A stretch of 64,000 nt of DNA from Prosthecobacter sp. SYSU 5D2 (lineage in GTDB: Bacteria; Verrucomicrobiota; Verrucomicrobiia; Verrucomicrobiales; Verrucomicrobiaceae). The stretch's first letter is position 1. Every line of letters begins with the position of its first letter. Below are positions 6,123 through 14,585 of this stretch, piece by piece. The stretch lies in NCBI RefSeq assembly GCF_039655865.1, contig NZ_JBBYXL010000006.1, positions 1 through 64,000 of the forward strand. Reading direction: 5' to 3'. The position numbers and the translations under genes were made by a program. The notes below the pieces were generated by a model that did no database searches, was not told the origin of the DNA, and was given only the letters and a program-made list of their open reading frames with translations.

Positions 6123-7580
6123 CTACAGGGTGGCCATGCCTCCTTGTTTGATCCAGTCATTCAGAGGTGTGCCGGCTTCTGCATCCAGGATCAGTCCGCA
6201 CCCGAATGGGGCTGCATTGACACTGTCCAGCGCCACATGGCCCTGGCGGATGTCCAGGGTCGGGAAACCGGCTTCGTGCAGACGGTAAAGATCTGGATGA
6301 TGTTTTAGGGTGTCGCTTTGCACCGCGTCTGTATGCATGGACAGGCCACGGAAATAATGATGCCCGTTGCGCTCCACATGCGTGATGCCGAGGGCTGACA
6401 TCATCGCCAGGTCCTGGAGCATGGCGACGGGTCCGACGTTGGCGAGATCTTCGCCGCTGAGAATGAGAGGCCGGCTGGAGGCTTTTTGACGCACTTTCAG
6501 CAAGGCGGCATTTGCCAGGCCTTTGACGATGCCTTTGCAGTTCTTGTGGCTGGTGCCGCAATAGCCGAGATCCAGGGCACGGGGGAGGTCGGCCAGCGCT
6601 CCATCCGCCTCATCAATGATGAGGCCGGGGCCGTCACTCCAGCCCGCGATGGCGGGTGCAACATCGTCTGTGAGGGCGTGTGCCCGGTGCAGCGGTTGTT
6701 CGATGAGGAGGAGATTTTGGAAGAGGGGCGCCAGGGCAGGATCGGCACGAAGGGTCTCGTAGAAATCGCGGAAGCTGGCTAGGTCCTGGAACTGCTCATT
6801 GCCATCCAGCGTGACATGGAATTCCTGGGGGCATTCCTGGGTGAGGATGCTGGTGATCAGTCGCAGGCGCGGCAGGTCGGTTTCGGCCTGCCCGCAGACT
6901 TTGATCTTGAAGTAACTCAGGCCGTAAGCGCGGATAGATTCATCCAGGGCGTGAGGAAGTCCGTCGTGCAGCCTTTCCTGCTCCGGGATGTCCTGGGTGC
7001 GGAGGGGATCCCCAAGGCCCACAGTGTGGCGCACGGCAATGCGCGACAGAGGCTGCGGGGCAAGGGTCTGTGCGACGGTGATGCCTTCAAGTTCAGGGCG
7101 CACTTCCCCAAGGCGAATGCCAAGAGCTTCGCTGCCTAACAAACGATGAAGGGGAATGCCGGATGCTTTGCAAAGGCCGTCCAGGATCGTGCGCTCCATG
7201 AGGCTGACGCCGAGATTGGCCAGCAGGGATGGGGCTTGTTTGACGCTGGCCCAGGCCGCCTGCTCCTGATAAAGCTCCTGCCACCAGGGGAAGAAACGGA
7301 TGGGTTTGGAGGCAGCCAGCCGGGCGAGCCGGGAGGCGTTCTGGATGACGGCGAGCATCTCCGCCAGATCCGTTTCAAAATCGGTGTCCAGATTTTTGGT
7401 AAACCATTTCGGCGGCAGACCTTCGCTCGCCAGGCCACGGGCTGGTTTGCCATCCACGCTCAGGTCCGCCGTGACAAAGAGATGCGGCAGCGCGCTCATG
7501 CTGGCAATGCCGTATTTAAAAGGAAAGCGCGTGCGCATGGGCAGCACGTGAAAGCGGATGTCGTGAATCTGGAACTGCAT
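6123..7580 (-). CDS. Enolase-superfamily enzyme (mandelate racemase/muconate-lactonizing-like)
   Basis: A 485-residue protein. An N-terminal capping domain (about 1-160) is followed by a barrel with YFKIKV (catalytic lysine of the KxK type), LDGNEQF, LLIEQP and IIDEADG, which supply the three acidic metal ligands. Next come GTSHKNCKG, with a second barrel lysine, and SGEDLANVG. This is the pattern of a Mg2+-dependent enzyme that abstracts a proton next to a carboxylate. The family reaction could be racemisation, dehydration or cycloisomerisation; the substrate cannot be read. The start at 7580 (MQFQIHD) is preferred; the frame extends 25 codons further upstream without similarity. It converges with the GH75-like gene (18-bp gap) and diverges from the SGNH gene. 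Confidence 0.85.
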   Translation of the reverse strand: MQFQIHDIRFHVLPMRTRFPFKYGIASMSALPHLFVTADLSVDGKPARGLASEGLPPKWFTKNLDTDFETDLAEMLAVIQNASRLARLAASKPIRFFPWWQELYQEQAAWASVKQAPSLLANLGVSLMERTILDGLCKASGIPLHRLLGSEALGIRLGEVRPELEGITVAQTLAPQPLSRIAVRHTVGLGDPLRTQDIPEQERLHDGLPHALDESIRAYGLSYFKIKVCGQAETDLPRLRLITSILTQECPQEFHVTLDGNEQFQDLASFRDFYETLRADPALAPLFQNLLLIEQPLHRAHALTDDVAPAIAGWSDGPGLIIDEADGALADLPRALDLGYCGTSHKNCKGIVKGLANAALLKVRQKASSRPLILSGEDLANVGPVAMLQDLAMMSALGITHVERNGHHYFRGLSMHTDAVQSDTLKHHPDLYRLHEAGFPTLDIRQGHVALDSVNAAPFGCGLILDAEAGTPLNDWIKQGGMATL

Positions 7581-7705
7581 GAAGGACAGGGAACGGCAGC
7601 CGCGTTCATGTTTCACGTGCTTTCGTAGCCAGTGATGAAAATTATCCACACTCAATAGGCGTGTTTATCCTTGTCAGCCCCGGTTCGTTTTTCCACACTC
7701 CCATC

Positions 7706-8395
7706 ATGAAACTCCGCCCGTTCCTGCTTTCGCTCCTTTCCGTTTCCTTTCTGGTTCCGTCTCTTGCGGAGGAAAAGAAGGCAGAGCCGAAAAAACGGGC
7801 ACCCAATCCGTCACTCATCCCGGTGCAGGATGTGGAAGGTCTGCCGCGTGTGCTGCTCATCGGGGATTCCATTTCCATGGGCTATACCGTGCCGACCCGT
7901 AAGCTGCTGGAGAGTGTGGCCAATGTGCACCGCATTCCGCAGAATGGCGGCCCGACGAAGAACGGTGTGGCCAACATCGAGAAATGGCTGGGCAGCGGCA
8001 AGTGGGACGTGATTCATTTTAACTGGGGCATCCATGACCTGAAGTTCATGCCGGATGGCAAGCGGCAGGTGGAGACGGCGGACTATGAAGCCAATCTGCG
8101 CTCCCTCGTTGCACGCATGAAGAAGACCGGTGCCAAGCTGATCTGGGCCACGACGACGCCCATCCCGAAAGGCCCGCTCGTTCCAGATCGCAAGTTCGGC
8201 GAAGAAGCGGAATACAATGCCATCGCTGAAAAAGTGATGAAGGAAAACGGCGTGGCTATCAATGACCTGAATGCCTGGATCACCCCGAAGCTGGCGGAGA
8301 TGCAGAAACCTCAGGATGTGCATTATCACGATGACGGGTCCGATTACCTGGCGCAAAAAGTCGCCCAGGAAATCAGGGCTGCCCTGGGCAAGTAA
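7706..8395 (+). CDS. Secreted SGNH/GDSL hydrolase
   Basis: A 229-residue protein with a signal peptide (MKLRPFLLSLLSVSFLVPSLA, split here after residue 20). The block I serine is in LLIGDSISMGY, block III is NWGIHDL, and the C-terminal Asp-His appears as DVHYHDDG, so the full SGNH set is visible. The family cleaves esters (often acetyl groups on sugars) or, in some cases, phospholipids. The frame opens 15 codons earlier, but the ATG at 7706 gives a standard signal peptide. It probably acts in the periplasm or outside the cell, perhaps deacetylating glycans. Substrate not known. Confidence 0.87.
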   Translation: MKLRPFLLSLLSVSFLVPSLAEEKKAEPKKRAPNPSLIPVQDVEGLPRVLLIGDSISMGYTVPTRKLLESVANVHRIPQNGGPTKNGVANIEKWLGSGKWDVIHFNWGIHDLKFMPDGKRQVETADYEANLRSLVARMKKTGAKLIWATTTPIPKGPLVPDRKFGEEAEYNAIAEKVMKENGVAINDLNAWITPKLAEMQKPQDVHYHDDGSDYLAQKVAQEIRAALGK

Positions 8396-8443
8396 AGCCA
8401 GGCTTGCCGGGCGGCAAACTCAGCTCATGATGCGCTGCCCGCC

Positions 8444-8962
8444 ATGTCCGATCCCGATTCCACTGCTGCTGCCTCCCGTCTCTGCACGGCCTGTGGCATG
8501 TGCTGCAACGGGGTGCTGTTTCACATTGTCCGGCTTCAGCCGGTGGATTCCGTGAAGGCGCTGGAGGCCCTGGGCATGAAGCTGAGCCGGAAAAAACGCG
8601 AGCCGTATTTCAACCAGCCCTGCCGATTCCTCAACGATTGCACCTGCACCATTTATGAGTCCAGACCGCAACGCTGCCGACTGTTTGAATGCCGGCAGAT
8701 CCTGGGGCTGCAAGCCGGGGACATTGCGGAAAGCGAAGCGGAGGGCAGGATTGCAGAAGTGCGTGCTCTGGTCAGGCAGGTGGAGGCCTTGTTAGAGGCT
8801 CATGGAAACATGGAAAATCAAAGGCCCCTTTTGGAGCGATGTACGCAGCTATTGCAGCAAGGCGGGGAGACCCAGATGTACCCTTTGCGTCATGCCATGC
8901 AGGGGCTGAATGACCTTTTGAACCTTCATTTCCGCCCCGAGCCGGTGGCCCTGAATATGTGA
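8444..8962 (+). CDS. YkgJ-type cysteine-cluster protein
   Basis: A 172-residue cytosolic protein with the CxxCGxCC motif near the N-terminus (CTACGMCC, residues 14-21). Further cysteines follow in QPCRFLND-C-TC, SRPQRCRLFECR. This is the UPF0153/YkgJ (CxxCxxCC) family, thought to bind zinc or an iron-sulphur cluster; its biochemical role is unsettled. The C-terminal half is helical and rich in Glu and Gln. It follows the SGNH hydrolase by 48 bp on the same strand. The function of the pairing is unknown. Confidence 0.85.
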   Translation: MSDPDSTAAASRLCTACGMCCNGVLFHIVRLQPVDSVKALEALGMKLSRKKREPYFNQPCRFLNDCTCTIYESRPQRCRLFECRQILGLQAGDIAESEAEGRIAEVRALVRQVEALLEAHGNMENQRPLLERCTQLLQQGGETQMYPLRHAMQGLNDLLNLHFRPEPVALNM

Positions 8963-9007
8963 TCTGAGTCGTGCGGGATCGCTCAAGAGACTGGACAGAC
9001 GCGTCAA

Positions 9008-9415
9008 ATGATCCACCTGTCATGGATGTACGCCGCAGGCCCCAAGAATCCGCTCCACGGGATCACCCTCGAAAAGATGGTGACCGATCTCCAGGCCTTT
9101 TATGGATGGGAGATGCTGGGGCGGATAATCAAGGTGAACTGCTTCAACTGGCAGCCGAGCGTCAAGTCCAGTCTGGTTTTCCTGCGCAAGACACCCTGGG
9201 CCCGCCAGAAGGTGGAGGAGCTTTACATTGATACCCTGCCCGATCTGAAAGCCGTGGCCGAAGGCCGGATGGCCCCCCTGGCGGATGAGATGCAAGATGA
9301 AGCTGTGACAGGTGAGGCTGTGACGAATGAGCCGCTGAAGGATGAAGCGGTGAGCAATGAGCCTGAGCCAGATGAAGCAGTGGAGAGCTGCGAGACGCCG
9401 AAGGAAGGTGAGTAA
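9008..9415 (+). CDS. VF530/DUF2132 family DNA-binding-like protein with acidic repeat tail
   Basis: A 135-residue protein. Residues 10-80 hold the VF530 family signature: NPLHGITLEKMV, FYGWEMLG, IKVNCFNWQPSVKSSLVFL and RKTPWARQKVEELY. The family is small, widespread, and has been suggested to bind nucleic acid; the role is not established. Beyond the domain is an unusual acidic tail of about 50 residues with imperfect DEAV-xx-EP/GEAV repeats. The tail is low in complexity and may be recent. The ATG at 9008 is used; MYAAGPKN six residues later is an alternative. Confidence 0.85.
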   Translation: MIHLSWMYAAGPKNPLHGITLEKMVTDLQAFYGWEMLGRIIKVNCFNWQPSVKSSLVFLRKTPWARQKVEELYIDTLPDLKAVAEGRMAPLADEMQDEAVTGEAVTNEPLKDEAVSNEPEPDEAVESCETPKEGE

Positions 9416-9446
9416 GGGTGGACATACCACGCTCTGGCGAGCGCGG

Positions 9447-10322
9447 CTACGCAAGCTGCTTGCAGGCCTTGATCGTATTCGCGATGAGCATGGCGATGGT
9501 CATGGGACCCACTCCGCCAGGAACAGGCGTAATGGCCTGGCATTTGGGGGCCACTTCATCAAAGGCGACATCGCCGACGAGCTTGTAACCCTTCGGCGTC
9601 TCCGGGGCTTCGACCCGGTTAATGCCCACATCAATGACTACGGCCCCTTCACGGACATGCTCAGCTTTGAGAAACTCAGGCCGGCCAATGGCGGCGATGA
9701 TGATATCCGCCTGGCGGGTGATGGCGGGGAGGTCTTTCGTACGAGAGTGGGCAACGGTGACGGTGGCGTCTCCGCCGGGGCCTTTCGCCATGAGCAGGAG
9801 GGCCATGGGCTTGCCCACGATCATGCTGCGGCCCAATACAACCACATTGGCCCCTTTCGTTTCAATGCCCGCATCCATGAGCAGGCGCTGGCAGCCTAGC
9901 GGCGTGCAGGGGACGAAACCAGACGGGTCTTCCAAAGTCAGTTTGGCGACGTTGATCGGGTGAAAACCGTCCACATCCTTGGCGGGGTCAATGGCGCGGA
10001 CGATGGCGGCTTCATCAATGTGCGGCGGCGGCGGGCTCTGCACCAGGATGCCGTGGATGGCCGGGTCATTGTTGAGCGTCTGCACATGCGCCAGAAGCTC
10101 TTCCTGCGTGGTCTCGGCAGGCAGTTCCAGCTTGATGGAGTGCAGGCCCAGGTCGCGGCATTTTTTATCCTTGGACCGCACATAGGCCCGTGAGGCCGGA
10201 TCATCTCCCACAAGCACCACGGCCAGCCCCGGCTTTTTTCCCTCGGACGCCAGCGCAGCAATGTCACGGCGGCATTCTTCGAGGACTTTTTCAGCGACGG
10301 CGGTTCCAGAGATCAGTTGCAT
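9447..10322 (-). CDS. folD: Bifunctional methylenetetrahydrofolate dehydrogenase/cyclohydrolase
   Basis: A 291-residue cytosolic enzyme of one-carbon metabolism. It converts 5,10-methylene-THF to 5,10-methenyl-THF with NADP+, then hydrolyses it to 10-formyl-THF. Family motifs are clear: [12 protein letters not shown] with the catalytic Tyr and Lys, [14 protein letters not shown] (usually LPLP; here SPPP), [19 protein letters not shown] for NADP binding, and [15 protein letters not shown] at the end. Length matches the family. It is a single gene with no obvious operon partner, convergent with the VF530 gene. The PPPPH in place of the usual LPLPxH is a mild deviation. Confidence 0.97.
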   Translation of the reverse strand: MQLISGTAVAEKVLEECRRDIAALASEGKKPGLAVVLVGDDPASRAYVRSKDKKCRDLGLHSIKLELPAETTQEELLAHVQTLNNDPAIHGILVQSPPPPHIDEAAIVRAIDPAKDVDGFHPINVAKLTLEDPSGFVPCTPLGCQRLLMDAGIETKGANVVVLGRSMIVGKPMALLLMAKGPGGDATVTVAHSRTKDLPAITRQADIIIAAIGRPEFLKAEHVREGAVVIDVGINRVEAPETPKGYKLVGDVAFDEVAPKCQAITPVPGGVGPMTIAMLIANTIKACKQLA

Positions 10323-10453
10323 CTCTTTTGGTGAATCAGGCCCGGCTCCGAGTCAATGACGATCCAGTGTCCGATGCAGGATCGTGATTTCTTTATTGTT
10401 CTGGCCCGCATTTATGTCCAAACAGTGTTCCTCCTGACCTCTTTGCCTTAACC

Positions 10454-11716
10454 ATGACCACTCGCCGCACTTTTATTTCCGCCGTCACTGCTGCTCTTGG
10501 GGGCAGCGTTTTTGCCGCAGATGGCAAAGCCAAAACCGTGCTGCTGATGTCCGCCTGGGATACTGTAAATATCGGGGACATCGGTCATACGCCAGGTACG
10601 CTGCGGGTGCTGGAGCAGCATCTGCCTGAGGTGAATGTGAACGTGTGGGCGAGAAAGGTGGATGAACGTGTGATCGCCATGCTGAAAGCGCGTTTCCCGA
10701 AAGTGAAGATTTACCGGGGCGATCTCACTGGCAAGGAACCGCAGGATGAGAAACTGCGGGCGGCTATTGCCGAAAGTGACCTTTTTATCCGCAATTCCGG
10801 CATGGGCCAGGACACGGCCTGGATGAAACACTGCCGCAACCTGGGCAAACCCTACGGCGTCTATGGGCAATCTTACTTCGAGACCATGGTAACCGGGAAA
10901 ACCGGTGCTGAAAACATGGAGCTGCTAAATGCGGCGTCCTTTATTTATACCCGCGAAAGCCGCACGCTTAAGATGCTGCAGAAGGCAGGAGTCAAGACAC
11001 CGGTGCTGGAGTTTGGCCCAGACGGCTGCTTTGGCATAGATGTGCGTGATGAAGAACGCGGACTCGCCACGATGAAGAAGCTCGGTTTGGAGGATCGCAA
11101 ATTCATCACCGTTCTCCTGCGCACGAATACCCCGAAAGCACCCGGAGTGGATGATTCGCGTCCGCAGAAGCTGAATCCGCTGTATCCCACGCCAGAACAG
11201 GTGGCGGATGATGAACGGCGAGCCGGAGTGTTTCGTGAACTCATCACCCAATGGGTGAAGGCGACGGGGCACAAAGTGCTGATTGCACCGGAGACCTATA
11301 AGGAAATGGGCCACAATAAGCGCCTCATTTTCGATCCGCTGCCACCGGAGATCCAGAAGCACGTCGTCAACCTGGAATACTTTTGGAATGCGGATGAAGC
11401 CGCCTCAGTCTTTGCCCGCGCTCACACCGTCGTCTGCCATGAGCCGCATTCGCCCATCATTGCCCTTGCCAATGGTACACCGATCATCCACGCCTTCTCC
11501 GAGTTCCACGGTTTGAAGTGCTGGATGTTTGAAGACATCGGCCTGAAGGAATGGCTGCTGGAGTTTGATGCGACTCCGGCGGATAAGCTTTTCCAGACCG
11601 TTATGGAGATTCACGAGGACTATCCGGCCGCTTTGGCGAAGGTGAAGAAGGCCATGGACTTTGTGCACCAGCGGCAGGCGGATGGCATGGGAGTGGTGAA
11701 AAAAGTGCTCGGTTAA
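10454..11716 (+). CDS. Exported polysaccharide pyruvyl transferase-family protein
   Basis: A 420-residue protein. The PS_pyruv_trans fold is suggested by WDTVNIGDIGHTPGTLRVLE at the start, LFIRNSGMGQD, GKPYGVYGQSY, IYTRESRTLKML, the FGPDGCFGI segment, and a late SPIIALANGTPIIH block. Family members transfer pyruvate from PEP to sugars of exopolysaccharides. Unusually, the N-terminus MTTRRTFISAVTAALGGSVF with AADG looks like an export signal with a twin-arginine-like TRRTFI. PEP-dependent enzymes are normally cytosolic, so an exported one may do something else. There is no polysaccharide cluster beside it. Confidence 0.7.
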   Translation: MTTRRTFISAVTAALGGSVFAADGKAKTVLLMSAWDTVNIGDIGHTPGTLRVLEQHLPEVNVNVWARKVDERVIAMLKARFPKVKIYRGDLTGKEPQDEKLRAAIAESDLFIRNSGMGQDTAWMKHCRNLGKPYGVYGQSYFETMVTGKTGAENMELLNAASFIYTRESRTLKMLQKAGVKTPVLEFGPDGCFGIDVRDEERGLATMKKLGLEDRKFITVLLRTNTPKAPGVDDSRPQKLNPLYPTPEQVADDERRAGVFRELITQWVKATGHKVLIAPETYKEMGHNKRLIFDPLPPEIQKHVVNLEYFWNADEAASVFARAHTVVCHEPHSPIIALANGTPIIHAFSEFHGLKCWMFEDIGLKEWLLEFDATPADKLFQTVMEIHEDYPAALAKVKKAMDFVHQRQADGMGVVKKVLG

Positions 11717-11729
11717 ACCGGGGCGATTT

Positions 11730-13133
11730 TTACTGCGAAGGAACAACGATGACGGGTCCATGTCGCGCCCCTCCCACAGTCTGGGGCGCGATGCGTGCCC
11801 GCCAGATGTAGCGCTGGAAAAGCACCTTCAGACTGGCAGTCAGGGGGACGGCCAGGATCGCCCCGAGCAGCCCGCCGAGAAGCAAGGCCCAGACCAGCAC
11901 ACTGGCGATGACCGTCATCGGATGCAGCCCGACTGCCTCTCCGACGATGCGTGGTGTGATGAAAAAACCATCCACCTGCTGGACGACAATGAAGATGGCC
12001 GATACCGCCAGCGGCATGGCCCACCAGGGATCCGCCGGGATAAGGGCACTGCCGCCTTGCACCGCCCCGATGATCACCGCCGGAATCCAGCATAAAGCGA
12101 TGCCCAGATACGGAATGATACCGGCCACGCAGAGGGCCAGGCCGATAAGCAGCCCAAAGTCCAGGCCAATGATCATGAGCCCCGCGCCAGTGGCGATGCC
12201 ATTGATCACACTGACGAAGAGCTGGCCGCGAAAGAAGGCGATGAGGTAACGGTTGATCTCATTGAGGCAGGAGACCACTTCGTCTTTGAATGAACTGGCC
12301 CTAAGGGGCAGGTAGTCGGACCATTGGGCTTTGATTTTGACGCTCTCAATCAGGAAGTAATAGAGGTAGAGCGGCACAATGATGAGCGACAGCAGGAAGC
12401 CGAACATGCCCAGGAAACCGCCAAAGGTGGCTTTGAAGAATCTCCAGCCATTACCCAGGAAGGATGGCAGGCTGGTTTTGACCCATTCACCGGTAAGCAG
12501 GGCTTTGAGGTCAATGCCCAGCTCCGTTTCAGGGGCTGTCTCGGTAAGATCATCGTCCGGAACGGTTCCCACGGCCGTTTCGAGATCTCTGCCAGTAGCG
12601 ATGGCTGCACCGGAGCGAATGGTGGGTTCCACCCCGGCGGGCAGTTCCTGGGAGGTTTGGGCATCGCGTTTGACTGCGGCTGATCTCACGGAGTCGCGCA
12701 TGATTTCCGCAATGGGTTCCGGCAGGGGGATGCCGTATTCCTGCTCCAGGCGGGTGGCGAAATCCAGCGTGGCAGCACGGGCCTTGACGGTGTAGCCGGG
12801 GACTTTTTTGGCCAGGTTAGAAGTCTGCTCAACCAGCTTGGGAATGAGCCACCAGCCCAAGCCGGTGAGTGCCAGGACAAAGACGCCAAAGATGATGAGG
12901 ACGGCCGGCTGCCTTTTGAGGCCGCGTTTTTCCAGCCAGGCGACGCCAGGATCCAGAAGATAGGCCAGCACCCCGGCCACAGCGAAGGGCATCAGGATGG
13001 GCTGTAGAAAACCGATGACCTGGGTGGCCAGGTAGATAAAGCCGATGCCGAGAGCACCTACGACCGTGATGGAGAGCGCCGTGATGGCTGTCCAAAGGGA
13101 GCTGCGCTGGAAAGCAGTGGGGATATTCTTCAT
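11730..13133 (-). CDS. AI-2E family transporter (PerM/YdiK-like permease)
   Basis: A 467-residue inner-membrane protein of about eight membrane segments. The first pair lies near residues 18-40 and 45-62 (FLQPILMPFAVAGVLAYLLDP is the family opening). A long soluble region follows at about 100-240, then the C-terminal cluster with GIATGAGLMIIGLDFGLLIG, CVAGIIPYLGIALCWIPAV and GEAVGLHPMTVIASVL. The last blocks are the most conserved in the family. Members have been linked to autoinducer-2 export or Na+/H+ antiport; the substrate here is unknown. The soluble region carries an acidic linker (TVPDDDLTETAPETE) longer than usual. It is convergent with the pyruvyl-transferase-fold gene (13-bp gap). 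Confidence 0.88.
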   Translation of the reverse strand: MKNIPTAFQRSSLWTAITALSITVVGALGIGFIYLATQVIGFLQPILMPFAVAGVLAYLLDPGVAWLEKRGLKRQPAVLIIFGVFVLALTGLGWWLIPKLVEQTSNLAKKVPGYTVKARAATLDFATRLEQEYGIPLPEPIAEIMRDSVRSAAVKRDAQTSQELPAGVEPTIRSGAAIATGRDLETAVGTVPDDDLTETAPETELGIDLKALLTGEWVKTSLPSFLGNGWRFFKATFGGFLGMFGFLLSLIIVPLYLYYFLIESVKIKAQWSDYLPLRASSFKDEVVSCLNEINRYLIAFFRGQLFVSVINGIATGAGLMIIGLDFGLLIGLALCVAGIIPYLGIALCWIPAVIIGAVQGGSALIPADPWWAMPLAVSAIFIVVQQVDGFFITPRIVGEAVGLHPMTVIASVLVWALLLGGLLGAILAVPLTASLKVLFQRYIWRARIAPQTVGGARHGPVIVVPSQ

Positions 13134-13297
13134 GTGGGAGCGGCAGAAGTGGCGTAAGATAGAGGGAGTTTGGCGCTTGGCGATGATGAAGTCACCGAAG
13201 GTGGATAAGGACAGTGGAAAAAGGAGGAAATTTTGTCATCCAGGCAAAGATGACAGCGCGGTTGCCCTGATGCCAGTCAGGGCTATACCGTAAAGGG

Positions 13298-14494
13298 ATG
13301 CGCATCCTTATTGCCAGCGACAAATACAAAGGTTCCCTCACTGCCACACAGGTGGCCCAGACGATTGCAGGTGTTTTAAAAGAGGCCCTGCCGGAGGTGG
13401 AGTGTGACATGTGCCCCATCGCCGATGGTGGAGAAGGCACTGTGGAAGCGATGGTGACAGCGCTCAGCGGGGAATGGCAAACGGTCATGACCCAGGATGC
13501 TCAAGGGCGGTCGCTGGAGGCGGCTTATGGCTGGTGCGGCCAACAGGCAGTGATGGAGATGAGTGCTGCGAGCGGTCTGGCTCTGGTCAATGACCTGCCA
13601 TTGATTCCGGCAACGGCCAGCACCTACGGCACAGGTGTGATGCTGAAGCAGGCGATGGCGCAAGGCGCACAACGAATCGTCATCGGCATCGGCGGCAGCG
13701 CTACCAACGACGGGGGGCTGGGCATGGCGGCGGCCTTAGGATACCGGTTTCTGGATGCAGAAGGGAAGGAAGTGCCGGCGGAGATGGGGCAGGTGATGAG
13801 GATGGTCAGGGTGGAGAGGGGGAAAAGTGCTCAGTCCTCGGTTCTCAGTGCGCAGAAAGAAGAGGTATCTCCCAGTGAAAAAAATGAGGACTGTGACCTC
13901 AGCACTGAGCACTCCATTTCTTGTCCTGTTCTCGTCGCCTGTGATGTGGACAATCCTTTGTTAGGTGAAAAAGGTGCCACCCGTGTTTATGGACCGCAGA
14001 AAGGGGTGACGGATGCGGCTTGGTTCGAAGAGCGCCTGGAACATCTGGCGGATCTGGTAGCAAGAGATTTGGGAGCTGACCCGCGCGATGTGCCCGGTGC
14101 AGGGGCTGCGGGCGGCCTGGGATGGGGGCTGATGGCTTTTTGCGGGGCCCGGCTGACCAATGGCTTTGACCTCATCGCAGAGCAGATAGGCCTTGAAGCA
14201 CGGGTGGCAAGGGCGGATTTGGTCATCACCGGCGAGGGGCGGCTGGATGCGCAGACGCTGCATGGGAAGGGGCCGGTGGGCATAGCGCAAATGGCGCGCA
14301 GGCTGGGGAAAAAGGTGGCCGCTTTTGCGGGTGCCATTGATGAAAGTCCGGCGCTGAAGGCACATTTCGATTTCACCCGCGCGATCAAACCGGCTGAGCT
14401 GCCGCTGGCGGAGGCCATTGCACGGGCGGAGGAACTGCTGGCCGTTGCGGTCCTTGAAAGCACCGGGGACATCGTCCGCTTGCTGGGCAGATAG
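13298..14494 (+). CDS. glxK: Glycerate kinase (type I, GarK/GlxK family)
   Basis: A 398-residue cytosolic enzyme that phosphorylates glycerate, usually to 2-phosphoglycerate, feeding glycolysis. Motifs: ASDKYKGSLTA at the start, PIADGGEGT, TYGTGVMLKQA, IGIGGSATNDGGLG, ACDVDNPLLGEKGA, YGPQKG, GAGAAGGLGWGL, and TGEGRLDAQTLHGK. Typical members are about 375-385 residues. The extra length here lies at about 177-206, just before the ACDVDNPL block, and is encoded by a heptamer-repeat element (13826-13913) that reads through in frame. The core motifs are intact, so the enzyme may still work with a surface loop. The start at 13298 gives the canonical N-terminus. Confidence 0.93.
   Translation: MRILIASDKYKGSLTATQVAQTIAGVLKEALPEVECDMCPIADGGEGTVEAMVTALSGEWQTVMTQDAQGRSLEAAYGWCGQQAVMEMSAASGLALVNDLPLIPATASTYGTGVMLKQAMAQGAQRIVIGIGGSATNDGGLGMAAALGYRFLDAEGKEVPAEMGQVMRMVRVERGKSAQSSVLSAQKEEVSPSEKNEDCDLSTEHSISCPVLVACDVDNPLLGEKGATRVYGPQKGVTDAAWFEERLEHLADLVARDLGADPRDVPGAGAAGGLGWGLMAFCGARLTNGFDLIAEQIGLEARVARADLVITGEGRLDAQTLHGKGPVGIAQMARRLGKKVAAFAGAIDESPALKAHFDFTRAIKPAELPLAEAIARAEELLAVAVLESTGDIVRLLGR
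13826..13913. repeat. Heptamer-phased inverted repeat inserted in the glycerate kinase frame
   Basis: The left arm reads as heptamers GTGCTCA, GTCCTCG, GTTCTCA, GTGCGCA (13827-13854). The right arm, read on the opposite strand, gives GTGCTCA, GTGCTGA, GGTCACA, GTCCTCA (13913 back to 13885). The outer ten bases AGTGCTCAGT and ACTGAGCACT are perfect inverted repeats. The element encodes a serine/glutamate-rich stretch without a stop. It has the same GTNNTC(A/G) heptamer logic as the hairpin at 14504-14577. Confidence 0.75.
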
Positions 14495-14503
14495 TGCAGT
14501 TTT

Positions 14504-14577
14504 CGGTTTTCAGTTTTCAGTTTTCAGCCACTGTCACCTCCCGCTTCTAAATACTGAAAACCGAATACTGAAAACCG
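14504..14577. repeat. Heptamer-phased hairpin between glxK and fabD
   Basis: The left arm CGGTTTTCAGTTTTCAGTTT plus TCAG (14504-14527) and the right arm CTGAAAACCGAATACTGAAA plus ACCG (14554-14577) are complementary at 22 of 24 positions around a 26-nt loop. The left arm is a run of GTTTTC(A/G) heptamers. It sits 9 nt downstream of the glxK stop and 8 nt upstream of the fabD start. It has no U-tract on the fabD side, so it is not a standard terminator; it could affect mRNA stability or fabD translation. Confidence 0.8.
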
Positions 14578-14585
14578 ATATCACG

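Noticed and set aside
13826-13913. Intein or intron in glxK
   Set aside because: Far too short, no splice motifs, and the reading frame is kept.
14504-14577. Terminator for glxK
   Set aside because: The stem is A+T-rich, with a long loop and no T-run after it; the heptamer structure suggests a repeat element.
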